IMG/VR virus record: IMGVR_UViG_3300023174_000492
Span: 1-29,971 of that record
Origin: a virus
Strand: one strand, 5' to 3'
Length of the DNA: 29,971 bases
A program made the translations under genes and the position numbers. Each line of letters begins with the position of its first letter. The first letter of the stretch is position 1. Shown piece by piece: positions 5,916-14,266 of this stretch. The notes beneath the pieces are model-generated. The model was not told the origin of the DNA and searched no databases. It saw nothing but the letters and a program-made list of their open reading frames with translations.

Positions 5916-8303
5916 TTACCCGATCACGATCTTGATCTGATCCGCATCGCCATAAGGCCGCATGGCGTAGCCAACCCAACCGCGTGCGTCGCCCTGGGTA
6001 TCAATGACGTCGAAGTTGGCCAGCCTGCCGCGCAGAATGAAATTGCGCGAGCTGGGCTTGCCTGTAGTCGCACTGGCCCAGATTCCGTAGGTCATGTAGT
6101 TGGCATCCATCTGGGTGGCGCTAGTCGCAAGGATCTCCACGCCCATGCCATGCTTCACCGGCTCATTCGTCACGATCAGTTGCTGTGACAGGATCGGCGT
6201 GCTGTTCCAAGTGATGTCAGAAATGTTGCCTGTCTGGGTGGCGGGTGAGGCCACGGTGGTAATCGTTCCCACGTCCACAATGCAGTACCACTGAGCAGTG
6301 GCGTTGGCGGCCTTGCTTTGTACGTTTAAATTCCACTGCAGCTTGGCACTGGTGCCTGCCCGAAACAGTTTGTCGTTAATTGGAATCTCAAACAGGCTGG
6401 CTTCATACGCCTTGGAATAGAACGTCCGGCCGCTGCTGTAGTTGTCGACCTGGTAGACAAGGCCACGAGTGCTTTCCGCGCCAATATAGGCTACGCCTGT
6501 GGGCAGACGTGAGCCGGGGATAAGGCCGATCCGTGGCACGAGGATGTTTAGCCCAGAGGTGTAAGCTCGCACGATGTCGACGGTTGTGACGGTAGGCAGT
6601 GCCACGCTGGCGGCTGTGCCAACGGTGACGGATAGCGCTTCCAGTAGTTGCGGAGCTTGAACGGATGGAACGGAGGAAATTTGCAAAATAGAATCTGTAG
6701 ACGCCCAAGTGCCCAGGCCGTTGGTAAACATAACAGCTTGCCGTGCCGAGACAGGAATTTCGTAAGGTTGCGTAACGCTAGAGCTAGAGCTGATACCCGT
6801 GGCGGGCAGAATATCCTCCACAGCGGCAAGGCGAGTGCCCAAGGAATTAAGTTGATCCTGCAGGGATACCACCTGGGCAATCGTGTGAGTATGAGCTTGG
6901 AACGCACTTGTCGGCCCAGCGCTGGAGATCATCACGGCCCAGCCTTGAGTCGGAACTGTGCCAATTAATTTTGTGACAATTATTGACTGACTCGTCGAAC
7001 TGCTGACAGAAATGTCTCCAACGCCTACGTATGGAGATGTCTGCTGTAGTATAGCCCCACCGGCAACATTTTCCCTAACAGTTACGTGAATCGCTTCTGT
7101 TCCAAGGTTGTGGGCGATCGTCCACGGGCCGGCGCCTGTCACCACTTTGGTGTAGCTCTGAATTCCAGTGATGACTTGATCTGTCGTGAAAGGGATATAG
7201 TTGACCGGCTGCGGTGGGTTAAGCCAGTTAATTGATTGAGCGGCCGCTAGGCCAGTCCACGCACCGTCGGCCTGCACGGTCAAATTCTGCTGAAATACGG
7301 TCACATACTGGACGTTGGGCGTGGTTACTGTGCCGTAGTTAATTCCTACTTCGCAAGTCAGCGGGTGCGTAATTTCATAGTCTCCACGTAATGCGGCCAG
7401 CATGCCTTGGGTGTTTAGATCCAGGTCAAAGGTAACGTCGCCTTGTGGTGAGATGGGCACAGCCACCGTGAGCAGGCTCTGTGTTGCCCCACTCATCGCC
7501 CCGGCAAACTCGATGTCGGCGGTATAGTTTTGCGGGTTGGTAACTAGGAAAATCTCTCCTGCCCCCACAGTAATGCAGGAAGTCATTAAGGCGGCTTGTA
7601 TCTCAGTCGCTCCATCATCCTTGTTCAGCAAGCCAGTGCGAGCCGTGCCGCGATAGATCTGGTAGGTGGTATCAAACGCAGGCGGTATGTAGAGCCGCTG
7701 CACCTCGTTCACAAACACGCCCGTGGTCGGATCGCTGTAGCCCGTAACAACGCGGGTGATAGTAGGAGCAGGCGGAACGATCAGACCGAATGCGCTGGTA
7801 TAAGCCAAAGGCGACTGCATTGGTCGTAGCTCTTGGTAGAATGTGTTGTTTGCGGAATAGCTAGTCACCCGGACAAAGCTGTCTGGCGTGAGGTTGTTTT
7901 CAACGATGGTGATGCCGCTGGTTGTAACCCAGTTGGCCGTCCTGCCGACGATGTAGGATCCTTGATCTTCCGTAACGCTCCAGCCGGTAGCGGCTGAGAT
8001 GCTGTTTAAGACGGCGGCCACGCTGGCGGCCGTAGATCCTAGGGTAATGGCACTGGATGTGACTGCGTTGACCCGCACTTTGAACGTGCCGGCCGTAGGC
8101 GCAACATCCACCGGGCCATAGCTAAGGCGGGCGGAGTAGATGGAAGGCGCGGTGACTGTGGTGGTGTTGTTGGATGTCTCGGTAAGGCGCACCGCAAGCG
8201 TGAACATATCGCCCTGCACGACTGTGGGCAGGGTAATTGAGCCAGGCTCAATCGTGTAGCTGGCCGTTTTCTTGGAAATGTTACCGTAAAGGAGTGTGGC
8301 CAT
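5916..8303 (-). CDS. Large tail fibre or baseplate-attached protein
   Basis: At 795 aa this is the largest protein in the window. About residues 1-380 consist of consecutive beta domains. A block WTIAHNLGTEAIHVTVRE (394-411) follows, an element often seen in phage fibres. Then comes QAHTHTIAQVVSLQDQLNSL and onward (about 469-497), a short coiled coil that would trimerise the protein, and finally a C-terminal beta domain (about 600-795). This order of shaft, coiled coil and tip domain fits a fibre attached to the tail end. It lies two bases after the 64-aa gene and heads the fibre block. The structural role is well supported; which receptor it binds, if any, is unknown. Confidence 0.6.
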   Translation of the reverse strand: MATLLYGNISKKTASYTIEPGSITLPTVVQGDMFTLAVRLTETSNNTTTVTAPSIYSARLSYGPVDVAPTAGTFKVRVNAVTSSAITLGSTAASVAAVLNSISAATGWSVTEDQGSYIVGRTANWVTTSGITIVENNLTPDSFVRVTSYSANNTFYQELRPMQSPLAYTSAFGLIVPPAPTITRVVTGYSDPTTGVFVNEVQRLYIPPAFDTTYQIYRGTARTGLLNKDDGATEIQAALMTSCITVGAGEIFLVTNPQNYTADIEFAGAMSGATQSLLTVAVPISPQGDVTFDLDLNTQGMLAALRGDYEITHPLTCEVGINYGTVTTPNVQYVTVFQQNLTVQADGAWTGLAAAQSINWLNPPQPVNYIPFTTDQVITGIQSYTKVVTGAGPWTIAHNLGTEAIHVTVRENVAGGAILQQTSPYVGVGDISVSSSTSQSIIVTKLIGTVPTQGWAVMISSAGPTSAFQAHTHTIAQVVSLQDQLNSLGTRLAAVEDILPATGISSSSSVTQPYEIPVSARQAVMFTNGLGTWASTDSILQISSVPSVQAPQLLEALSVTVGTAASVALPTVTTVDIVRAYTSGLNILVPRIGLIPGSRLPTGVAYIGAESTRGLVYQVDNYSSGRTFYSKAYEASLFEIPINDKLFRAGTSAKLQWNLNVQSKAANATAQWYCIVDVGTITTVASPATQTGNISDITWNSTPILSQQLIVTNEPVKHGMGVEILATSATQMDANYMTYGIWASATTGKPSSRNFILRGRLANFDVIDTQGDARGWVGYAMRPYGDADQIKIVIG

Positions 8304-8305
8304 GG

Positions 8306-8500
8306 TTACTTTGCGGGAGGCGTGTCAATCCCTGTCTCCTGCTCTGTAAAGCCCTTAAAGAATGAGGGGTCGAACTGCACGCCGGCAGCTATGGGATACC
8401 ACGGCCCTGGCTCAGTCAGTTGAACGACGCCCAGCTTCCGCAGCCTGCGATTTTCCTCGATAATCTTTTTGCGACGCTCTGCTGATTTGTCTAGGCTCAT
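8306..8500 (-). CDS. Small hypothetical tail-region protein
   Basis: This 64-aa protein has a strongly basic helical start, SLDKSAERRKKIIEENRRLR, then a Pro/Phe-rich half with VQFDPSFFKGFTEQETG. It overlaps the 343-aa gene by four bases (ATGA) and is followed two bases later by the large fibre gene, so it is clearly part of the tail transcript. Short proteins at this point may be adaptors or assembly factors, but no motif supports a specific function. I do not recognise it. Confidence 0.5.
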   Translation of the reverse strand: MSLDKSAERRKKIIEENRRLRKLGVVQLTEPGPWYPIAAGVQFDPSFFKGFTEQETGIDTPPAK

Positions 8501-9528
8501 ACGGCGTAGAACTTTCCTGCTAGGTTGCGTTGCTGGTAAAAGTCTAGGGCCGCTTGGGCAAAAAAGTTATTTTCAGCCAGAATATAGTCAAAGATCGGCT
8601 GGGCTACACCACCAGCTAGTGGAAGAACTAGGCTTAAAGGCTTAAATTCTTCCCGACGCTCAATCTGTTGGGTGGCGTGGACTAGGTTGTGATGGCAGTT
8701 GTATTTAATAAAGGGCTGCCAAGAGGCGAGGCTGGTAGGATCTAGTAGTGGCAGAACTGGCGACAGCAGATAGACGGTGCTTAAGTGCAGCCGATCTGTC
8801 GAACTGTCCACAAATCGTTGAAAGAACAAGTCGGCAAAGTTAGTGGTTTCAATAGGTACCACATACTTGGGCAAGGCAGTGACGGTCGCCTCGCGATCTG
8901 TGGGTGACAGGAATCCAGGGTTAATGCTGACCAACGTGCTATCGATTGATGCGGCAGAGATAGAGATTGAGTTGGTTAGCGATACTCGCGGCTGATTAAG
9001 CACTATATCGCAAGCCAGCAGCAGGCGTTTTGTTTCTGCCTTTTCGGCCAGCAGGTTTGTGTTGGCGTCCGACACGCCGAGCCTCTTAAAAAAGTCTGGC
9101 ACTTTCTCAAAAACTCCCGTCACGTTGCCACTGCCAGCGTTGCCCGATATGGACTCTGGATCGGCGTCAGATCCTATCTTGCGAAACGACAGCTTTACGG
9201 CGGCTTGCTCGTCCAGATAGATGTCCACCCGATCTGTCTTATTTGGTGCAGGCTTTTTTGCCTCAATGTTTTCCAGCCTTACACGCTCCTGTGCGGGCAG
9301 CGGAGCGTCCGAGTATTGCATTGTAATTTTTGCGGGGAATCCATTGACCAGCCCTGGCGATAAGGACGCCCGCCAGTAGGATATATTTGCGATGGGATCG
9401 GTATAATACTGTGCCTGAATCTGCCAAGGGTGCGGCCTGCTACCTGCTCCAGTGTAATCGAATTTGATAGGCAGATACTGCTCCACCTTGTGCAGTAGCT
9501 TTTGCCATAGCTGGGATGTGTATTTCAC
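8497..9528 (-). CDS. Tail-tip region protein of unknown function
   Basis: This 343-aa protein is soluble with mixed alpha/beta character and no transmembrane segment. It opens KYTSQLWQKLLHKVEQYLPI. The last third contains KYNCHHNLVHATQQIERREE (about 275-294), a His-rich stretch before a helical end. Its position between the tape measure and the fibres is where lambda-like phages encode tail-tip proteins (gpM, gpL, gpK, gpI, gpJ types), but I see no NlpC/P60 motif, iron-sulfur cysteine cluster or gpJ-like repeats. It overlaps its neighbours by four bases on each side, suggesting stoichiometric expression with them. Virion component is an inference from context. Confidence 0.45.
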   Translation of the reverse strand: MKYTSQLWQKLLHKVEQYLPIKFDYTGAGSRPHPWQIQAQYYTDPIANISYWRASLSPGLVNGFPAKITMQYSDAPLPAQERVRLENIEAKKPAPNKTDRVDIYLDEQAAVKLSFRKIGSDADPESISGNAGSGNVTGVFEKVPDFFKRLGVSDANTNLLAEKAETKRLLLACDIVLNQPRVSLTNSISISAASIDSTLVSINPGFLSPTDREATVTALPKYVVPIETTNFADLFFQRFVDSSTDRLHLSTVYLLSPVLPLLDPTSLASWQPFIKYNCHHNLVHATQQIERREEFKPLSLVLPLAGGVAQPIFDYILAENNFFAQAALDFYQQRNLAGKFYAV

Positions 9529-10115
9529 GCAGGCCAGTAGATCACCCGGTGCGATCCGTTATGAAAATAGGCACGCACTTGCAGATTGTGAGTGACGAAC
9601 TGAATAAAGTTATTTTTACGCAAGTAAGCCAGAGGGATTAGGCCAGAGGTGGTTCTGTCTTTTTCAGCGTAGTTTGCGCTGCCTGTGCGTGGGATCTCAC
9701 TGGGTTTTCTGCAAACGATCTCGCTGGATTTTAGCGTGAATGTTTCGGTAAATGTAACAAGGGCGCATACTAGGATAGGGCGTTCTGCCGGTAGTTTTGC
9801 TGGCGGTGCTGGCACGCCGTCTGGGTCGACGATGTCTTGCAGTTGGCCTGTGCTGGGTTTGATCTGCGGCAGCTTGCCGTTGATGTAGCCCTCGCTAATG
9901 CTGAAAAACTTTGTCCCGTTAAATCGGACTTGCAGTGGGGTAGAAATTGTCGGCGGCCGATCCACCATGGAAACATGCTGTCCGTTTGGGGTTGTGTTAA
10001 TTAAGACCCGATCGTCTACAGAAACGAGGCGCTGGGAATCAATCCACGCGACCAGCTTTTTGAACTTAGGCAGGATCTTGTCGCCCGATTCCGCCTTCAG
10101 CTCGTTGGGGATCAT
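9525..10115 (-). CDS. Tail-tip region protein of unknown function
   Basis: This 196-aa protein has an N-terminal helical part (IPNELKAESGDKILPKFKKL), then beta-rich segments, and a Pro-rich linker around DPDGVPAPPAKLPAERP (about 98-114). It ends in a hydrophobic stretch FIQFVTHNLQVRAYFHNGSH. There is no signal or membrane segment. It overlaps the preceding and following genes by four bases each (ATGA type). Like its neighbours it sits where tail-tip and baseplate genes are expected. No motif allows a function to be assigned, and it does not resemble a known lambda, HK97 or T5 tail protein to my eye. Confidence 0.45.
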   Translation of the reverse strand: MIPNELKAESGDKILPKFKKLVAWIDSQRLVSVDDRVLINTTPNGQHVSMVDRPPTISTPLQVRFNGTKFFSISEGYINGKLPQIKPSTGQLQDIVDPDGVPAPPAKLPAERPILVCALVTFTETFTLKSSEIVCRKPSEIPRTGSANYAEKDRTTSGLIPLAYLRKNNFIQFVTHNLQVRAYFHNGSHRVIYWPA

Positions 10116-10903
10116 GTGGCCCCTGGTACAGTGCCCTTTTCGTATAAGCCGTCAGCGACACCCTTTGAATCCAGCAGGACGTACTCTTGCACGACTTGCC
10201 ATGCCTCACCCTGTCTGCTGACGGCTGGAGCCTGCATCATCCAGCGCCGAGGGATTTCCTTGCCGTCTTTATCTTTCTCACCCTTTGGAATGGGGATGCC
10301 CGCTGGCAATTTATCTACGACCCGGCCTGCGGTATCCCAAATGTTAGGATTTACATTTTTTGTGAAGTAGGTGTGGCGTAAAGTTAGCGTTACTTCTTTG
10401 TAGCGGGTAACGCCAAACATGGGATTAGGAACAGTATTGCCAGATCCTAGCCCGCCACCTGATGTCGGGGTGTAAGTAGGCGGCCATTTTGCAAATCCAT
10501 CTGGCGTAAAGTACCCGCCAAAATCTACAGAAAGTTTATCGATGCGGGGATGCAGCTCGATCGGCTTACTTTCAAAAGAACAGAACATTTCAAACGTGCC
10601 CTTGACGCCAGACTGCAGCCAAACGACTCCGCCTGTATCGCTTGTTGAGGCTTCCGTCATCGCCTCGTAGGTGACCGACTGCTCGTAGGCTGTGTCGTTT
10701 ATCCTGGTATAGCTAATGTTTGTAGCCTGATAGCCATCTATTCTTGGCGCAGTTTGAAGCTGTGCGAAATCAGTAACAAAATACTTTTTATTGATGGTGG
10801 TTTTGCCAGTGGCTTGAAAGCTGCCACCACCGCCCAGCATCTCGACACCCGTGTTTGGGACGGATGATCCGCTGCCACTGCTGCCGCTGCTGCCCCTAGC
10901 CAT
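10112..10903 (-). CDS. Tail protein encoded directly after the tape measure, function unknown
   Basis: This 263-aa protein starts with a flexible Gly/Ser segment (ARGSSGSSGSGSSVPNTG) followed by a beta-rich body, for example KEVTLTLRHTYFTKN. The centre has another Gly-rich loop (PTSGGGLGSGNTVPNP). Its start overlaps the tape-measure stop by one base (TAATG). Genes in this place often encode the distal tail protein or an adaptor, which is the best guess here. The flexible N-terminus is odd for a distal tail ring protein. There is no catalytic motif. Confidence 0.45.
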   Translation of the reverse strand: MARGSSGSSGSGSSVPNTGVEMLGGGGSFQATGKTTINKKYFVTDFAQLQTAPRIDGYQATNISYTRINDTAYEQSVTYEAMTEASTSDTGGVVWLQSGVKGTFEMFCSFESKPIELHPRIDKLSVDFGGYFTPDGFAKWPPTYTPTSGGGLGSGNTVPNPMFGVTRYKEVTLTLRHTYFTKNVNPNIWDTAGRVVDKLPAGIPIPKGEKDKDGKEIPRRWMMQAPAVSRQGEAWQVVQEYVLLDSKGVADGLYEKGTVPGAT

Positions 10904-12273
10904 TAGCTAAATACCCCGGCGTTTTTGATAAGCAGATCCAGCTTATCCAGTACGCCTTGTAGGTCGGGTGGGTTTTCTAGTCTCACAGGTTGCGTGCGTT
11001 GTGCCTCCGTGCTGGATGGGATGTCACGTAGCTGGCTTCCTAGGCCGAATCTCTGCATCAATGCCTCGCGAGGGTCAAAGTCGGCGGCGTTGCCTCTTTC
11101 TTTGTTTATTCCCTGCAATCTCTCTAATCTGAGTTTAGCTTCATTAAGTTTATTTAAATCGCCGCCGCCGGCAGCTTTTATTGCGTCGGCTTCAGCGTCA
11201 GCCAAATCTTTCGCAACTGCACGACGTAGGCCATCAATTTGACCGCTAAGAGATGCCATCTCTACAGTTGCGGCAGCGCGGTCTTGTCCCTCGACCATTT
11301 TAGATATTTTTTCCCGTAGGGCTGCTTCTTCTTTAAGCAACTCGACCAGCTTATCACTATCTGAAAGAGAATTTAGGTAGTTTTGCCTAAGAATCTCGTC
11401 TGCCCGCTCATATGTTTTCTGTGTTTTTTCTGCCGCTTTTTCATATGCTTTGGCTGCTTTTTCAGTTGCATCTGTATCGGCGCCACCTCCAGCGACGCCA
11501 TCCATGTCTCTAACGCTATTTCCAGAACCAGTTGTGGATGATTTTATTTGATCAAAGAATTGAATCAGCGGCCGTATGGCAGCAAAGCGGGCATATGCTT
11601 CTACTGCATCCATAATTTTGGAAACAGCCGTTCCAAAAACTATTGTCACAACATTCTGAAACGCTTTTAATGCATCGGAGGCTGCTGAAAGCTGGGCAAT
11701 AGTTTGATTTGAAAATACCCCCATAGCTTGCCCATTGGCTGAAATCACTTCCGGCCCCATTCTTAAAGTCTCCATCAGCACGGCCGCACCCTTACCAGCC
11801 AGCTCTTGTGCTATCGCAAAATCCCGCATGCCAAGCGTGCCAGAGGCTACTGCCTTGGATAAGGCCATAAATAGATCCTGTGGGGTCATTCCCTGAAGTT
11901 GCTCTACGCTTAAACCAATTTTATTGAAAGCCTCTGCCATTTGCTCATTTCCGCCAATGGCTGCGCCCGCGTTCTTCGCCAGCTTATTCATAGCACTAGC
12001 CACATCCTCTAACCCTGCTCCTGAAGTGCTGGCCGCGTTTCCTATCTCTTGCAGGCTACTGGCAGCGACTCCAAACCGATTGGCTAAGTCTTGAAGCTGG
12101 TCGCCCTTGTCTATGGCATTGGAAAAGCCTTGTATGATTTTATCAAAAGCAAAGGCGCCTGCCAAGATGCCGCCAACCTTCATCCCAAACCCTTTGACAG
12201 AGTTTTCCATGGAGGCCAGCCCGGTGGTAAATCCAGATTTATCTACCCCTACTTTTACTTTCAGATCAGCCAT
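10903..12273 (-). CDS. Tail tape measure protein
   Basis: This 456-aa protein has the usual tape-measure features. The start ADLKVKVGVDKSGFTTGLAS (2-21) resembles the conserved head of many tape measures. A hydrophobic stretch VGGILAGAFAFDKIIQGFS follows, then a long helical body with Ala-rich repeats (QDLANRFGVAASSLQEIGNA, then LAKNAGAAIGG). A charged coiled-coil region (AYEKAAEKTQKTYERADEIL and onward) lies in the second half. Tape measures span the tail tube and set its length. At the usual 1.5 angstroms per residue, 456 residues predict a tail of about 70 nm, short for a siphovirus. The gene begins two bases after the preceding stop. Confidence 0.85.
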   Translation of the reverse strand: MADLKVKVGVDKSGFTTGLASMENSVKGFGMKVGGILAGAFAFDKIIQGFSNAIDKGDQLQDLANRFGVAASSLQEIGNAASTSGAGLEDVASAMNKLAKNAGAAIGGNEQMAEAFNKIGLSVEQLQGMTPQDLFMALSKAVASGTLGMRDFAIAQELAGKGAAVLMETLRMGPEVISANGQAMGVFSNQTIAQLSAASDALKAFQNVVTIVFGTAVSKIMDAVEAYARFAAIRPLIQFFDQIKSSTTGSGNSVRDMDGVAGGGADTDATEKAAKAYEKAAEKTQKTYERADEILRQNYLNSLSDSDKLVELLKEEAALREKISKMVEGQDRAAATVEMASLSGQIDGLRRAVAKDLADAEADAIKAAGGGDLNKLNEAKLRLERLQGINKERGNAADFDPREALMQRFGLGSQLRDIPSSTEAQRTQPVRLENPPDLQGVLDKLDLLIKNAGVFS

Positions 12274-12275
12274 GG

Positions 12276-13064
12276 TTATGCCTTGCTGAGAGCTATTTCG
12301 ATAGCCTTGGTCATCTTGTCTTTTTGTATGTCAAGAGCACGCTGGATCTGGCCTGCGTTTAGGCACTGATCGATCCAGGGGACGTGGTTAGTCATAGTTA
12401 CGTACTGATCGGCGGTAGCGTCGGAATTATCGATCACTGATCCTTTGGCACGCTTCCCGGCATGCCTAGTTACCCACTGCGGAATGCCACGGGATCCGCC
12501 TAATTGCTTTGCACAGTGCGCCCAGCCGGCTTTGGCGATGCCGACCTTCTTGTGCGTAGTCGCAACGTATTGCCCCAGCTTGTCCTTATCCACAATGCCC
12601 CGATTTGCGGTGCCATGCCGCCCAATGCCTCGATCGCCTTGTCCTGCCTTGCTTGTTCTTCTTCTGCCACCCTGCGTCCTCATCGATTGATGAAATTGTT
12701 TCATCGCACCGATTGAGGTCAAAATCTGATCCTCCTCACTCATCCAGACCCTTCCGTCTTTTGTTGTAAATCTTCTCTCAAAGTTCTCGGGGGCGTACTG
12801 CTTCATCCGAATCGCCTCGTCCATCCAGAATTTATTTAATGGCTTAAAGATTCCTTTGTTGGTTCCTTTTTTTGGCAATAAATCACCCGATATTGCCCCC
12901 TCACCTAATAACTTACCTTTTTCAGCCCCGAAAGGCTGAGTCTGAAACGCAAGATTCACGGCAACTAATCGCCCCTGCTGTTTGATTGCTTTTGCAAAAG
13001 ATATTTTCTTAGCCAAGGCGTATCGCTTGAGCTGGTAGCTAAAATCAGCATCGTCCATTTTCAT
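12276..13064 (-). CDS. Minor tail or assembly protein of unknown function
   Basis: This 262-aa protein is read from ATG at 13064 (MKMDDADFSYQLKRYALAKK), eight bases after a GGGGAAG ribosome site. The open frame extends another 84 codons upstream, but that part is Arg/Gly-rich, lies inside the preceding gene and looks like a shadow. The N-terminal third is helical and the protein is strongly basic, with a Gly/Arg/Lys-rich centre around GGRRRTSKAGQGDRGIGRHG. The C-terminus, QIQRALDIQKDKMTKAIEIA, is helical again. Order (after the tube-like genes, before the tape measure) suggests tail assembly, perhaps a tail completion protein of the HK97 gp10 kind, but this is weak. Confidence 0.5.
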   Translation of the reverse strand: MKMDDADFSYQLKRYALAKKISFAKAIKQQGRLVAVNLAFQTQPFGAEKGKLLGEGAISGDLLPKKGTNKGIFKPLNKFWMDEAIRMKQYAPENFERRFTTKDGRVWMSEEDQILTSIGAMKQFHQSMRTQGGRRRTSKAGQGDRGIGRHGTANRGIVDKDKLGQYVATTHKKVGIAKAGWAHCAKQLGGSRGIPQWVTRHAGKRAKGSVIDNSDATADQYVTMTNHVPWIDQCLNAGQIQRALDIQKDKMTKAIEIALSKA

Positions 13065-13069
13065 GGTAA

Positions 13070-13633
13070 TCACTTCCCCGCCCTCCTGGCGCGAACGGCC
13101 TCGATCGCCAGCAGCTCGCCCTCGGAAAGCAGATCCACGCTGCTGCCGTTCTGCATGGCAAACGCTACGTGGTACCAGTACGCCTGACCGATCGGCATGT
13201 TCCAGACCTTTGCTTCGTCCCACCCCGTCGCCCCGCATACGCCCGTAACGATGGCCAGCGACCAAGGCAGGCCCGTGGCCTCCCGGCCAGTGCCCCTCTT
13301 TTTCTCTGGCTGCCATAACTGTGGCAACGCATTAAAATCGTCCAGATAGGCGCGAAACTTTGTCGTCTCAATTAAGAAGTCGCACCGCCAGCTTTTCATC
13401 CAATCCAGCCACAGCCTGCGATCGGAAAGATCTGGCAGAATAGGAAACGGCGTCCGGCAAATGTTCACCGCTAGGCGCAGATCTCTGGCCGACGGGAACG
13501 ATCCTCCGATGAAATAGGGCGATTGAGCGACCTCTAGATTGAACATGTGCCACAAGGAAAGCGGCAGAAGTGGCAAGCCTAGGACGCGGTGATCCTGACG
13601 ATTTAAGAATGATTCGGCAAAGTGGCGATTCAT
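13070..13633 (-). CDS. Tail-region protein, possible tail assembly chaperone
   Basis: This 187-aa protein opens NRHFAESFLNRQDHRVLGLP and continues with LPLSLWHMFNLEVAQSPYF. The end, IGQAYWYHVAFAMQNGSS then a Glu/Ala/Arg-rich helix, is typical of proteins that feed the tape measure. The position between tube-like genes and the tape measure is where phages encode tail assembly chaperones, often as a pair made by ribosomal frameshifting. Here I find no slippery heptamer at the end of the gene, and the next gene has its own ribosome site, so frameshifting is not supported. The function is inferred from context only. The start has a weak ribosome site; Met30 is an alternative. Confidence 0.5.
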   Translation of the reverse strand: MNRHFAESFLNRQDHRVLGLPLLPLSLWHMFNLEVAQSPYFIGGSFPSARDLRLAVNICRTPFPILPDLSDRRLWLDWMKSWRCDFLIETTKFRAYLDDFNALPQLWQPEKKRGTGREATGLPWSLAIVTGVCGATGWDEAKVWNMPIGQAYWYHVAFAMQNGSSVDLLSEGELLAIEAVRARRAGK

Positions 13634-13647
13634 CGCCGTCTTACCGA

Positions 13648-13968
13648 CTACGAGGCAAGCGAGCTGTTTGGATTGTAGACGCCAGTGACGCTGACCTTGA
13701 CCACATCGCCGACTGTTTTTGTGTACGACTCGCCCGTCTTTACGTAGCTATTTCCGCCAACGGTAAAGGTGGCAGGAACAGAAGCGCCAGAGCTGATCCC
13801 CTCGATCGACACATTGTAGCGTGGATTGTAGTAGGTGGTAACTGTGGGAGCGGTGTTGGCTGTGCCGGGATCGATAACGATCTCCGTCTGCTCGCCAGTG
13901 ATGCTCATGGAGATAAACTCCTCAACTCCCGTGATGCTCGTTACCCCTGTGAATCCTTTGTATGGCAT
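13648..13968 (-). CDS. Candidate major tail (tube) protein
   Basis: This 106-aa beta-rich protein (PYKGFTGVTSITGVEEFISM at the start, YNPRYNVSIEGI in the middle, GDVVKVSVTGVYNPN at the end) is preceded by a strong ribosome site, TAAGGAAATAACAATATG, implying heavy expression. It lies between connector-type genes and the tape measure, where the tail tube gene is found in siphoviruses. Alternating strands and no helices fit a small tube or tube-decorating protein. The neighbouring 88-aa gene has an almost identical leader and similar composition, so either could be the major tube subunit. No diagnostic motif is present. Confidence 0.5.
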   Translation of the reverse strand: MPYKGFTGVTSITGVEEFISMSITGEQTEIVIDPGTANTAPTVTTYYNPRYNVSIEGISSGASVPATFTVGGNSYVKTGESYTKTVGDVVKVSVTGVYNPNSSLAS

Positions 13969-13980
13969 ATTGTTATTTCC

Positions 13981-14247
13981 TTAGGCGATCGTGCTAAATG
14001 TGACGGCGGTGTTCGTTAGCCTTGCAAAATCCGTATTCGACAGGCGCAACTCTTGGCGGAACGCCGTTGGGCCAGAGACGCCAGGGTGAGCAAATGAATC
14101 GGGCAGAGTTTCTGTAACCGTTTCAGTCCGTTTGTATTTCTTAAAATGCTTTACGACTGTGCCGTCTGTTCCCGTGATGTAGACATACTCGTCCGTGTTG
14201 CTGATGTTCTGGGAAATTCCAGCCGTCACTCCGTATGTCATCGCCAT
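13981..14247 (-). CDS. Small tail structural protein, possible tube or decoration subunit
   Basis: This 88-aa beta-rich protein starts AMTYGVTAGISQNISNTDEY and contains ITGTDGTVVKHFKKYKRTET. Its leader, TAAGGAAAACACAATATG, nearly matches that of the next gene, suggesting both are strongly translated. The N-terminal half recalls the next protein (a G-x-T start, a short strand pair, then TG-x-x-T-x-V), so the two might be distant relatives or partners. Position supports a tail tube or tail terminator-adjacent structural role. No motif proves it. Confidence 0.45.
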   Translation of the reverse strand: MAMTYGVTAGISQNISNTDEYVYITGTDGTVVKHFKKYKRTETVTETLPDSFAHPGVSGPTAFRQELRLSNTDFARLTNTAVTFSTIA

Positions 14248-14266
14248 ATTGTGTTTTCCTTAGGTG

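Noticed and set aside
12276-13316. Long form of the 262-aa tail-region protein (346 aa)
   Set aside because: The extra 84 codons are Arg/Gly-rich, lie inside the upstream gene and have no ribosome site. ATG at 13064 has GGGGAAG before it.
13070-13648. Programmed frameshift for a tail assembly chaperone pair
   Set aside because: I found no slippery heptamer near the gene ends, and the next gene has its own start and ribosome site.
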